In this document: one piece after another, positions 44,760-53,132 of the stretch
Position numbering within the stretch: the first letter of the stretch is position 1
Layout: every line of letters begins with the position of its first letter
The notes under the pieces: model-generated
The model's input: the letters and a program-made list of their open reading frames with translations, nothing else
Told to the model about the DNA's origin: nothing
Databases searched by the model: none
Translations under genes and position numbers: made by a program
DNA from: JBDIAG01 sp963835085
GTDB lineage: Bacteria > Actinomycetota > Actinomycetes > Actinomycetales > CAWJMD01
Assembly (NCBI GenBank): GCA_963835085.1
Contig: CAWIED010000001.1
Span: forward strand, 992,001 to 1,056,000
Direction: 5' to 3'
DNA length: 64,000 nucleotides

Positions 44760-45773
44760 GTGCCTGTGAGCTCCGCGTACGGTCAGGCCGCAGCCTTCCA
44801 TCTGCACGACTCCGACCAGCAGCACGCCTCTGGGCCTGACTCGGCGGGGCACCCGACGTCAGGCAATGCGAGCCCTCGCCACGACGGCGCACCTGAGCCG
44901 GCCCGGCCTGCCGCACGGGTCAGCATCGCGCCTCCGCTCGGGCCGACGGGGCGTCCCCTGCCTCAGTTCCCCAAGCCACCCGCGCTGACGGGCCATGGCC
45001 CGGCGCGGGTCATCTCGATGTGCAATCAGAAGGGTGGCGTCGGCAAGACGACGTCGACGATCAGCCTGGGGGCGGCGCTGGCCGAGTACGGCCGTCGGGT
45101 CCTGCTGCTCGACTTCGACCCGCAGGGTGCGCTCTCGGTGGGCATGGGCGCCAACCCGCACGACCTCGACCTGACGGTCTACAACGTGTTACTCGACCGC
45201 TCCACCGACATCCGAGACGTGGTGATGCCCACCGACATCGAGGGTCTCGACCTGCTTCCGGCCAATATCGACCTGTCGGCTGCCGAGGTGCAGCTGGTGG
45301 GGGAGGTGGCCCGTGAGCAGGTGCTCGCCCGCGCCCTGCGGCCCATCCTCGACGACTACGACGTCGTGCTCATCGACTGCCAGCCAAGCCTCGGCCTGCT
45401 CACCGTCAATGCGCTCACTGCCTCGCACGGGGTGCTCGTGCCGCTGGAATGCGAGTACTTCGCCATGCGCGGTGTGGCCATGCTCATGGAGACCATCGAG
45501 AAGGTCACCGACCGGCTCAACCCGGCGCTGCAGCTCGACGGCATCCTGGCCACGATGTTCGATGCGCGCACGCTGCACTCCCGCGAGGTGGTGGAGCGAC
45601 TGGTGGAGGCGTTCGGCGACACTCTGCTGCACACCGTCATCGGGCGCACCGTCAAGTTCCCCGAGGCCTCCGTGGTGGCGCAGCCCATCACGACGTATGC
45701 GTCGGGGCATGCAGGCTCGGAGGCCTACCGTCAGTTGGCCCGCGAGTTGGTGGCCCGCGGCCGGATGGCCTGA
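44760..45773 (+). CDS. ParA-family ATPase (scp-locus orphan)
   Basis: A 337-residue deviant Walker ATPase. A disordered Pro/His-rich N-terminus (about 1-80) precedes NQKGGVGKTTSTISLG, LLLDFDPQGALSVGMG and LIDCQPSLGLLTVNAL. There is no parB or parS in the window. Linkage to scpA-scpB, as for mycobacterial Rv1708, suggests a chromosome-organisation role distinct from the origin-proximal parAB. GTG 44760 or 44766 starts. Confidence 0.9.
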   Translation: MPVSSAYGQAAAFHLHDSDQQHASGPDSAGHPTSGNASPRHDGAPEPARPAARVSIAPPLGPTGRPLPQFPKPPALTGHGPARVISMCNQKGGVGKTTSTISLGAALAEYGRRVLLLDFDPQGALSVGMGANPHDLDLTVYNVLLDRSTDIRDVVMPTDIEGLDLLPANIDLSAAEVQLVGEVAREQVLARALRPILDDYDVVLIDCQPSLGLLTVNALTASHGVLVPLECEYFAMRGVAMLMETIEKVTDRLNPALQLDGILATMFDARTLHSREVVERLVEAFGDTLLHTVIGRTVKFPEASVVAQPITTYASGHAGSEAYRQLARELVARGRMA

Positions 45774-45816
45774 TGCTCGTGAGCGGCCTGGCGGTCGCAG
45801 CCTGCACACTCCTGGG

Positions 45817-46662
45817 GTGAATGTCGTAGCTCCCGGTGAGCCGGGGTCAGCCGTCACGGCCTCCGCACGTGGCGCGGGCGCGTTCGAACTGCACCTGGAG
45901 AACTTCTCCGGGCCGTTCGATCTGCTGTTGTCGCTCATCGCCAAACACAAGCTCGACATCACCGAGATCGCGTTGGCGGCTGTCACCGATGAGTTCATCG
46001 CGCACATCCGGACGCTGGACGAATGGGATCTCGACCAGGCCAGCGACTTCCTGGTGGTCGCGGCCACCTTGCTCGACCTCAAGGCCGCCCGGCTGCTGCC
46101 GGTCACCGAGTTCGATGACCCGGAGGACATCGCGCTGCTCGAAGCCCGCGACCTGTTGTTCGCGCGACTGTTGCAGTATCGCGCCTACAAGCAAGTGGCC
46201 GACGCGTTCTCCGAGCGGCTCGACACTGCCGGCCGGCGGCTGCCCCGTACGGCAGGCCTCGACCCGCACCTGGTGGCGCTGCTGCCCGAGCTGATCTTCA
46301 CCATCACCCCTGAGCAACTGGCCCAGTATGCCGCCGACGCGTTGGCTCCTAAGCCGCCTCCACCTCAGGTAGGTCTGACTCATCTGCACGCGCCCGCGGT
46401 GTCGGTGGCCGAGCAGGCCGAGATCGTCGGGCAGCGAGTGCGCAGGCTCGGCAGCGTCGCTTTCCACGACCTGGTGGCCGATGCGGGCTCTGTGCTCGTC
46501 GTCGTGGCGCGCTTCCTCGCCCTGCTCGAGCTCTTCAGGGCGGCGGCGATCGCGTTCGAGCAGGCCGAGGCACTCGGTGAGCTGGTGGTGCGCTGGACGG
46601 GCGAGGAGCACCTTACGGTGACGATGGCATCGGAGTTCGATGACGAGGTGGAGGAGGATTGA
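45817..46662 (+). CDS. scpA: Segregation and condensation protein A
   Basis: The 281-residue kleisin that bridges the SMC dimer. The N-terminal SMC-neck part is seen as FELHLENFSGPFDLLLSLI and ITEIALAAVTDEFIAHI, then DFLVVAATLLDLKAARLLP. The C-terminal winged helix includes VVARFLALLELFRAAAIAFEQ. The frame is open far upstream within parA, but GTG 45817 is the first start after parA and lies 43 bp downstream. It is followed by an overlapping scpB. Confidence 0.94.
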   Translation: MNVVAPGEPGSAVTASARGAGAFELHLENFSGPFDLLLSLIAKHKLDITEIALAAVTDEFIAHIRTLDEWDLDQASDFLVVAATLLDLKAARLLPVTEFDDPEDIALLEARDLLFARLLQYRAYKQVADAFSERLDTAGRRLPRTAGLDPHLVALLPELIFTITPEQLAQYAADALAPKPPPPQVGLTHLHAPAVSVAEQAEIVGQRVRRLGSVAFHDLVADAGSVLVVVARFLALLELFRAAAIAFEQAEALGELVVRWTGEEHLTVTMASEFDDEVEED

Positions 46663-46664
46663 GC

Positions 46665-47330
46665 GTGGAATCCGTGCTCGACTCTAAAGGTAAAGTAGAC
46701 ATTGAAAGTCTTCCCGAGACGCCACCGGGGGAGAACTCCGAAGCTCTACCCGAAGTTGAGGCCTTCGAGGTCGAGGCGGTGCCAGGCGGTCTGCGTGCGG
46801 CCGTGGAGGGCATTCTCATGGTGGTCGAGGAGCCGGTGAGTCAGTTGAGGCTGGCTGCGGCCCTGGAGGTGCCGGCGGAGCAGGTGCATGAGGTGCTGGT
46901 CGACCTGGCCGACGACTATCGCCGGGCCGAGCGTGGCTTCGGGCTGCATGAGGTAGCCGGCGGCTGGCGGATCTACTCCCGGGCAGACCTCGCGCCCGTC
47001 GTCCAGCGGTTTGCTCTCGACGGGCAGACCACCCGGCTCAGCCGTGCCGCCCTGGAGACCCTGGCCGTCATCGCCTACCGGCAGCCGGTGAGCCGGGCGC
47101 GGGTCTCCGCCGTGCGCGGAGTGAGCGTGGACGGGGTGGTGCGGACCCTCACGACGAGGGGCCTGATCTGCGAGGCAGGGGTGGACGAGCACACTGGTGC
47201 AGTGCTGTATGCCACGACCAACCAGTTCCTGGAACGGATGGGGCTCACGAGCCTCGACGAATTGCCGGCTCTGGCCCCCTACCTACCAGGTATCGATGTG
47301 CTCGACGAGCTGGCCGAGGCCGGCCGATGA
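46665..47330 (+). CDS. scpB: Segregation and condensation protein B
   Basis: A 221-residue winged-helix partner of ScpA in the SMC complex. It shows AAVEGILMVVEEPVSQLRLA, GGWRIYSRADLAPVVQRF, and the second winged helix LSRAALETLAVIAYRQPVSRARVSAVRGVSVDGVVRTL. GTG 46665 is preferred because GAGGAGG lies seven bases upstream; a TTG at 46659 overlaps the scpA stop. The first 25 codons (TCTAAAGGTAAAGTAGACATT) are noticeably A+T-rich for this genome. Confidence 0.94.
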   Translation: MESVLDSKGKVDIESLPETPPGENSEALPEVEAFEVEAVPGGLRAAVEGILMVVEEPVSQLRLAAALEVPAEQVHEVLVDLADDYRRAERGFGLHEVAGGWRIYSRADLAPVVQRFALDGQTTRLSRAALETLAVIAYRQPVSRARVSAVRGVSVDGVVRTLTTRGLICEAGVDEHTGAVLYATTNQFLERMGLTSLDELPALAPYLPGIDVLDELAEAGR

Positions 47331-48214
47331 GCCCGGGCACGCCCTACGGCGGACGTCCGCAGAACGGCCGCGGCGCAGGCGGCAAGGGTGGTGCGAAGCG
47401 CACCTCGCCCGGGCGCGGCAAGGCGACGCCTCCGCGACGGGGCCCATCGCGGCAACCCGCCCCGGGGTTGGCCCCCGACGTGCACGTCGAGGGCGGAGTG
47501 CGGCTGCAGAAGGTGCTGGCTCAGGCCGGTGTGGCCTCGCGCCGGGCGAGCGAGGAGCTCATCGCCAACGGCCGGGTCAGCGTCGACGGCGTGGTCGTCC
47601 GAGAGCTGGGGGTACGGGTCGATCCGAGCACGGCCGTCATCCATGTCGACGGCATGCGGCTGCAGCTCGACTCCACCAAGGTCTACCTCGCCCTCAACAA
47701 GCCACTTGGTGTGGTGACGACCATGAAAGACCCGGAGGGGCGGCCGTGCATCGGCGACATCGTGGGCTCGCGCACCGAGCGGCTCTTCCATGTGGGCCGG
47801 CTCGACACCGACACCGAGGGCCTGCTGCTGCTCACCAACGACGGCGACCTCGCTCATCGACTCTCGCACCCGGCCCATGAGGTGCCCAAGGTCTATCTCG
47901 CCGAGATCCCCGCGCCGGTGCCTCGCGGCCTCGGCCGCCAACTGCGCGAAGGCATCGAACTCGACGACGGCCCCGCCCGCGTCGACTCGTTCAAGCTCAT
48001 CGATTCGCGACCTGGCAAGGCGCTCGTGGAGGTCGTGCTGCACGAGGGGCGTAACCACATCGTCCGGCGGCTGCTGGCTGCCGTGGGCCACCCCGTGACC
48101 CGGCTGGTGCGGGTGCAGGTGGGGCCCGTGCTGCTGGGCGATCTGCTGCCCGGTCGGACCCGTCCGCTCACCCGTGAGGAGCTGGCCGAGCTGATGCGGC
48201 TGGTGGGGCTGTAG
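47327..48214 (+). CDS. rluB: RluB-type 23S rRNA pseudouridine synthase
   Basis: A 295-residue enzyme that makes pseudouridine in 23S rRNA. A basic Gly/Pro/Arg-rich N-terminal extension (1-55) precedes an S4 RNA-binding domain (VRLQKVLAQAGVASRRASEELI) and the RsuA/RluB catalytic domain with Asp160 in VGRLDTDTEGLLLLTNDG, then HEGRNHIVRRLLAAVGHPV. ATG 47327 overlaps the scpB stop (ATGA). It closes the parA-scpA-scpB-rluB unit typical of actinobacteria. Confidence 0.94.
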   Translation: MSPGTPYGGRPQNGRGAGGKGGAKRTSPGRGKATPPRRGPSRQPAPGLAPDVHVEGGVRLQKVLAQAGVASRRASEELIANGRVSVDGVVVRELGVRVDPSTAVIHVDGMRLQLDSTKVYLALNKPLGVVTTMKDPEGRPCIGDIVGSRTERLFHVGRLDTDTEGLLLLTNDGDLAHRLSHPAHEVPKVYLAEIPAPVPRGLGRQLREGIELDDGPARVDSFKLIDSRPGKALVEVVLHEGRNHIVRRLLAAVGHPVTRLVRVQVGPVLLGDLLPGRTRPLTREELAELMRLVGL

Positions 48215-48273
48215 TCGCGCCCACCCGTGCCTACGCCGCTCTGAATCGGGTTGCGTCGTAACCGGGTTGTGAG

Positions 48274-48348
48274 GTTGCTCGCGGACTGCCTGCCACCACG
48301 GCAATGCCCAAACCTGGTTGAGTTGACCCGACGGAACCAGCGAGCAAC
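48274..48348. promoter_or_regulatory. Inverted repeat in the pntA leader
   Basis: GTTGCTCGC (48274-48282) and GCGAGCAAC (48340-48348) are a perfect 9-bp inverted pair. The second arm ends a few bases ahead of the GGAG ribosome site of pntA (48350-48353). Pairing could affect translation, but the loop is 57 nt and no known riboswitch motif is seen. Confidence 0.35.
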
Positions 48349-48359
48349 GGAGCAGCGTC

Positions 48360-49895
48360 ATGCGCATCGGCGTGCCGAAGGAGACCAGGGCGGGCGAGAC
48401 CCTCGTGGCCGCCACCCCGAAGACTGTCGGACAGCTCATCGGCCTCGGCTATCAGGTCATCGTCGAGACCGGAGCCGGGTCGCTGGCGTCCTATCCCGAC
48501 GAGGCCTATGCCGAGGCGGGGGCTGAGATCGGATCGTCGTCGGCGGCCTGGAGCGCCGACCTCATCCTCAAGGTGCGCGCTCCGAGCGAGACCGAGATCG
48601 AGCGGATGCGACCGGGCCAGACCATTGCCTGTCTCCTGGCCCCGGCTCTGAGCCCTGAGCTGTTGCAACGGCTTTCGGCCGCTGGAGTCACGTCGCTGGC
48701 GATGGATGCGGTGCCGCGCATCTCGCGGGCGCAGGCCCTCGACGTGTTGTCGTCGCAGGCGAACCTGGCGGGTTATCGGGCTGTCATCGAGGCGGCCCAT
48801 GAATTCGGTGGGCTCTTCACCGGTCAGGTCACGGCGGCGGGCAAGATGCCGCCGGCCAAGGTCTTCGTCATCGGCGCCGGCGTGGCGGGGCTGGCCGCGA
48901 TCGGCGCGGCCAACAGCCTGGGTGCCATCGTCAAGGCCTACGACGTGCGGCCCGAAGTGGCCGAGCAGGTGGAGTCGATGGGCGCTCAGTTCGTCACCGT
49001 GCCGGGGGCGGAGCAGGAACGCAGCGCCGACGGCTACGCCAAGGAGATGACGCCGGAGCAGCAACAGCTCGTCATGGCGATGTACGACGAGCAGGCCCGC
49101 GACGCCGACATCGTCATCACCACGGCGCTCATTCCAGGCCGGCCCGCTCCCCGGCTGCTCACCGACGACACGGTGGCCGGTATGCGGCCGGGCAGCGTCA
49201 TCGTCGACATGGCAGCCGCCAACGGCGGCAACGTCGCGGCCAGCCGGGCCGACGAACTGGTCGTGACGCCCAACGGCGTCAAGGTGCTGGGCTGGACGGA
49301 TCTGGCCGGACGGCTGGCCACGCAGGCCTCACAGCTGTACGGCACGAACCTCGTGAACATGCTCAAGCTGACCACGCCCGGCAAGGACGGACACCTGACC
49401 CTCGACTTCGACGACCCTGTCCAGCGCAGCATCACCGTGACCCACGATCACGAGGTGTTGTGGCCGCCGCCCCCGGTGACGGTCTCGGCTGCTCCTGCCC
49501 CCGTCGCAGCGCCGGCTCCGGTTGCGGTGGTGACGCCGAAGCGGCCGCCGAACCCAGCCCGCCGTGCTGCCGTGGTGGGCCTCGTCGCGGTGATCTTCCT
49601 GGCGCTTGCCTCATTCGCCCCCGGCGTCTTCCTGGGGCACCTGACGGTGTTCGCGCTCGCCGTGGTGGTGGGGTACTACGTCATCTGGAATGTGGTGCCC
49701 GCACTGCATACCCCGCTGATGGCCGAGACCAACGCGATCAGCGGCATCATCCTCGTCGGTGCCCTGCTGCAGGTGGGCGATTCCAACCTCGTCGTCACCA
49801 TCATCTCGTTCGTGGCCATCGTGGTGGCCAGCATCAACATCTTCGGTGGCTTCCTGGTGGCGAACCGGATGCTCGCGATGTTCCGGAAGGACTGA
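48360..49895 (+). CDS. pntA: NAD(P) transhydrogenase subunit alpha
   Basis: The 511-residue proton-translocating transhydrogenase alpha subunit, which passes hydride between NADH and NADP+ using the proton gradient. The NAD-binding domain (IGVPKETRAGETLVAATP; VFVIGAGVAGLAAIGAANSL; YAKEMTPEQQ) is followed by a Pro/Ala linker and a membrane domain of about four segments from residue 400. Both parts are in one chain, as in E. coli. pntB follows five bases later. Confidence 0.95.
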   Translation: MRIGVPKETRAGETLVAATPKTVGQLIGLGYQVIVETGAGSLASYPDEAYAEAGAEIGSSSAAWSADLILKVRAPSETEIERMRPGQTIACLLAPALSPELLQRLSAAGVTSLAMDAVPRISRAQALDVLSSQANLAGYRAVIEAAHEFGGLFTGQVTAAGKMPPAKVFVIGAGVAGLAAIGAANSLGAIVKAYDVRPEVAEQVESMGAQFVTVPGAEQERSADGYAKEMTPEQQQLVMAMYDEQARDADIVITTALIPGRPAPRLLTDDTVAGMRPGSVIVDMAAANGGNVAASRADELVVTPNGVKVLGWTDLAGRLATQASQLYGTNLVNMLKLTTPGKDGHLTLDFDDPVQRSITVTHDHEVLWPPPPVTVSAAPAPVAAPAPVAVVTPKRPPNPARRAAVVGLVAVIFLALASFAPGVFLGHLTVFALAVVVGYYVIWNVVPALHTPLMAETNAISGIILVGALLQVGDSNLVVTIISFVAIVVASINIFGGFLVANRMLAMFRKD

Positions 49896-49900
49896 CCCAG

Positions 49901-51292
49901 ATGGCCACTCCCGCACTCGTTCTCGGCGCCTATATCGTCGCCGGTCTGCTCTTCATCGGCAGCCTCGCCGGGCTCGCACGGCACGAGACCTCCCGCGCAG
50001 GCAGCGCCGCCGGCCTGGCCGGCATGGCCCTCGCGCTGGTCGCCACCATCGGGCTCGCACTGCGCAGCCCCGAACGCGGGGTTCCGCTCACCCTGCTGCT
50101 CATCGTCGTCGCGATGGCCATCGGTGGTGCCATCGGCGCCTGGCGGGCCCGCGTCGTGCAGATGACCCAGATGCCCGAGCTCGTCGCGATGCTGCACAGC
50201 TTCGTCGGTCTGGCGGCGGTGCTCGTCGGCTATAACTCCTTTTTGGAGCCGACCGCGAGCGGCAACAGCGAGAGCGTGCATCTCGTGGAGGTGTTCCTGG
50301 GCGTCTTCATCGGGGCCATCACGCTGACCGGCTCAATCATCGCGTTCCTCAAGCTCTCGGCTCGGATGAAGTCGCGCCCGCTCATGCTGCCGGCCCGGCA
50401 TCTGCTCAACCTGCTGATCATCGTGGCGAGCGTGCTGTTGCTGGTGTGGTTCGTGGTGTCGCACAGCATCGTCCCGCTGCTCGTCATGACCGTCTTGGCG
50501 TTGCTGCTCGGGCTGCACCTGGTGGCCTCGATCGGCGGCGGCGACATGCCGGTCGTCGTGTCGATGCTCAACTCCTACAGCGGCTGGGCAGCAGCCGCGG
50601 CGGGCTTCATGCTGAGCAACGACCTGCTCATCATCACCGGTGCCCTCGTCGGCTCGTCCGGTGCGATTCTGAGCTACATCATGTGCCGGGCCATGAACCG
50701 TTCGTTCGTCTCCGTCATCGCAGGCGGGTTCGGCAGCGACGGTGCCATCACGGGCGGTGACGAAGAGACCGGCGAGCACACCGAGATCGATGCAGCAGGC
50801 GTGGCTGATCTGCTCAAGAACGCCAAGTCGGTGATCATCACCCCCGGCTATGGCATGGCCGTGGCGCAGGCGCAGTATCCGGTGGCCGAGCTTACCGCCG
50901 AGCTGCGCAAGCACGACGTCGACGTGCGCTTCGGCATCCACCCCGTGGCCGGACGGCTGCCCGGGCACATGAACGTGCTGCTGGCCGAGGCCAAGGTGCC
51001 GTACGACATCGTGCTCGAGATGGACGAGATCAACGAGGACTTCCCACAGACCGACGTCGTGCTCGTCATCGGTGCCAATGACACCGTCAACCCGGCCGCC
51101 ACCAAGCCCGGCAGCCCGATTGCGGGCATGCCCGTTCTGGAAGTGTGGAACGCCAAGGACGTGATCGTCTTCAAGCGGTCGATGGCCACCGGCTACGCCG
51201 GCGTGCAGAACCCGCTGTTCTTCAACGAGAACACCAGGATGTTGTTCGGCGACGCCAAAGACCGGGTCGTCGACATCATCCGCAACCTCTAA
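49901..51292 (+). CDS. pntB: NAD(P) transhydrogenase subunit beta
   Basis: The 463-residue beta subunit, with about eight membrane segments in the first 260 residues (MATPALVLGAYIVAGLLFIG; LLLIVVAMAIGGAIGAWRA) and the C-terminal NADP-binding domain (VIITPGYGMAVAQAQYPVAEL; FGIHPVAGRLPGHMNVLLAEA; LVIGANDTVNPAA). The frame is open upstream only inside pntA. ATG 49901 is preceded by GGAAGGA. It pairs with pntA to supply NADPH. Confidence 0.95.
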   Translation: MATPALVLGAYIVAGLLFIGSLAGLARHETSRAGSAAGLAGMALALVATIGLALRSPERGVPLTLLLIVVAMAIGGAIGAWRARVVQMTQMPELVAMLHSFVGLAAVLVGYNSFLEPTASGNSESVHLVEVFLGVFIGAITLTGSIIAFLKLSARMKSRPLMLPARHLLNLLIIVASVLLLVWFVVSHSIVPLLVMTVLALLLGLHLVASIGGGDMPVVVSMLNSYSGWAAAAAGFMLSNDLLIITGALVGSSGAILSYIMCRAMNRSFVSVIAGGFGSDGAITGGDEETGEHTEIDAAGVADLLKNAKSVIITPGYGMAVAQAQYPVAELTAELRKHDVDVRFGIHPVAGRLPGHMNVLLAEAKVPYDIVLEMDEINEDFPQTDVVLVIGANDTVNPAATKPGSPIAGMPVLEVWNAKDVIVFKRSMATGYAGVQNPLFFNENTRMLFGDAKDRVVDIIRNL

Positions 51293-51303
51293 GGGTCGCC
51301 CCG

Positions 51304-52389
51304 ATGGTCAGCAGGGTTCACGTCATCGGCACCGGCTTGCTCGGCGCCAGCGTCGGTCTGGGGCTGCGCGCGCTCGGCAGCGACGTGACGCTCAGCGACC
51401 CGTCACCCACCGCGCAGGCCCTGGCGCGTGATCTGGGGGCGGGCCGGGAGGTGGCGCCCAACGACACCCCACCGGAGTTGGTGGTGGTGGCGGCGCCGCC
51501 TGACGTCGTCGCCGCGGTGGTCTGTCAGGCGCTGCTCGACTTCCCGAGCGCCGTCGTGACCGATGTCGCGAGCGTCAAGGCAGGCCCCGCCCGGGCCATC
51601 GCGGCCGCCGGGGCAGACCTGCGCCGCTACGTGGGCGGGCACCCCATGGCCGGACGGGAACGCTCGGGCGCGGTGGCCGCCCGCGGCGATCTTTTCGTCG
51701 GTCGGCCCTGGGTGCTCACTCCGAGCCCGGAGACGGATCCTCGTGCGGTGCAGCGAGTTCGGACTCTAGCCCTCAACCTGGGTGCCGCACCCGTCGTGCT
51801 CGGGGCCGACGAGCACGACGCTGCGGTCGCCCGCGTCTCCCATGTGCCGCAGCTTGCGGCCAGCCTGGTGGCGGCTCGCCTGGTGGACGCGCCGGATGGT
51901 GCCGTCGGCCTGGCCGGGCAGGGACTGCGCGACGTCACCCGGGTGGCCGCGAGCGACCCGGCGCTGTGGGTCCAGATCCTGGCGGGCAATCCCGCGCCGG
52001 TGGCCGCCGTGCTCAGTGAGCTGCGTGAAGACCTCGACCGTCTGCTCGACGCCCTCACCCGGCTGTCGGCCGACTCCGACGCTCTCGGCGCTCGCGCCGA
52101 TCTGGCCCGAACCCTCGACGCGGGCAACCGTGGGTACACGCGCATTCCGGGTAAGCATGGCGCCGCGCCGACCCCGCTGTCGGTGGTGACGGTGCAGGTG
52201 CCCGACCAGCCGGGTGAGATCGCCAAGGTGCTCGTGACGATGGGGGCCGCCGGCATCAACCTCGAAGACCTCCGGATCGAGCATGCGCCCGGACGGCTGG
52301 TGGGTCTGGCCGAGATCTCGGTGCTGCCGCCGATGAAGGAGCGGTTGGAGAACGTGCTCCGTGCCGGGGGCTGGGTGCTGGCCGGCTAG
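51304..52389 (+). CDS. tyrA: Prephenate dehydrogenase with ACT domain
   Basis: A 361-residue tyrosine-biosynthesis enzyme that oxidises prephenate to 4-hydroxyphenylpyruvate. It has the N-terminal dinucleotide loop HVIGTGLLGASVGLGL, VTDVASVKAG, GGHPMAGRERSG and the helical domain with SHVPQLAASLVAARL. A C-terminal ACT domain (VTVQVPDQPGEIAKVLVTMGAAGINLEDLRIE) suggests feedback control. ATG 51304 begins 11 bp after pntB. In many actinobacteria rluB-tyrA-cmk-der are neighbours; here pntAB separate rluB from tyrA, and cmk does not follow. Confidence 0.93.
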   Translation: MVSRVHVIGTGLLGASVGLGLRALGSDVTLSDPSPTAQALARDLGAGREVAPNDTPPELVVVAAPPDVVAAVVCQALLDFPSAVVTDVASVKAGPARAIAAAGADLRRYVGGHPMAGRERSGAVAARGDLFVGRPWVLTPSPETDPRAVQRVRTLALNLGAAPVVLGADEHDAAVARVSHVPQLAASLVAARLVDAPDGAVGLAGQGLRDVTRVAASDPALWVQILAGNPAPVAAVLSELREDLDRLLDALTRLSADSDALGARADLARTLDAGNRGYTRIPGKHGAAPTPLSVVTVQVPDQPGEIAKVLVTMGAAGINLEDLRIEHAPGRLVGLAEISVLPPMKERLENVLRAGGWVLAG

Positions 52390-52512
52390 GGTCTTCGCCT
52401 CGATATCGGGAGCGCTCCACCCTCATCAGCGTCCCGTTCACCGCCCGAGCCGCGCTCCTTGGAAGCCTGCCCACATCGGCTGTAGCCGTCCATCACGGTA
52501 TGAATGCCCTTG

Positions 52513-52532
52513 AAGTGCAGTATGCTGCACTT
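52513..52532. promoter_or_regulatory. Palindromic operator at the XRE-cupin start codon
   Basis: AAGTGCAG-TATG-CTGCACTT is a perfect 8-bp inverted repeat around TATG, and it ends exactly where ATG 52533 begins. It is a likely self-binding site of the regulator. If so, the transcript may be leaderless; TATGCT inside the palindrome could overlap a -10 element of a slightly upstream start. Confidence 0.75.
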
Positions 52533-53132
52533 ATGGATGCGAGCGGGGAGTCGCTGGCGCGTGCGATCGGTGCGCGGGTGAAACAGAAGCGCAAGGGGCG
52601 CGGGTGGACCCTTGACCGGCTTGCTGAGGTGGCAGGGGTGAGCCGGCGCATGGTCGTCAACGTGGAGCAGGGATCGGTCAATCCGAGCGTGGGCACCCTG
52701 CTGCGTCTCAGCGACGCGCTCGGCGTCGGGCTTCCGGCCCTCGTGGAACCACCTGAGCCGCGGGCGGCGAAGCTTACCCGGCATGGTGAGGGCGCGGTGC
52801 TGTGGACCGGTGGGTCGGGCGGCCGGGGTGTCTTGGTGGCCGGCACGGAACCGCCCGACGTGGTCGAGCTGTGGGACTGGACCCTCGGCCCGGGCGACCG
52901 GCACGAGAGCGAGGCGCACTCCGAGGGCACCCGGGAGCTCCTGCATGTATTGGAAGGCTCGATCTCCGTGGCGGTCGATGGTCAGATGCACGAGCTTGGC
53001 ACCGGCGATGCCCTGACGTTCCGCGGGGACTCCGCGCATAGCTACTGGAATCAGCATCAAGAAGCCGCGCGGTTCTCACTGACGGTCTATGAGCCCGGAG
53101 TGGGCACAGCGCACAGAACGGAGAATCGCTGA
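52533..53132 (+). CDS. XRE-family regulator with cupin sensor domain
   Basis: A 199-residue regulator with an N-terminal XRE helix-turn-helix (ARVKQKRKGRGWTLDRLAEVAGVSRRMVVNVEQG) and a C-terminal cupin (LGPGDRHESEAHSEGTRELLHVLEGSISVAVDGQ ... GDALTFRGDSAHSYWN). The start is set at ATG 52533, directly after the palindrome; an ATG at 52500 would put the palindrome inside the gene. It is co-transcribed with the B3/4 protein, its stop lying one base before the next ATG. Confidence 0.9.
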   Translation: MDASGESLARAIGARVKQKRKGRGWTLDRLAEVAGVSRRMVVNVEQGSVNPSVGTLLRLSDALGVGLPALVEPPEPRAAKLTRHGEGAVLWTGGSGGRGVLVAGTEPPDVVELWDWTLGPGDRHESEAHSEGTRELLHVLEGSISVAVDGQMHELGTGDALTFRGDSAHSYWNQHQEAARFSLTVYEPGVGTAHRTENR

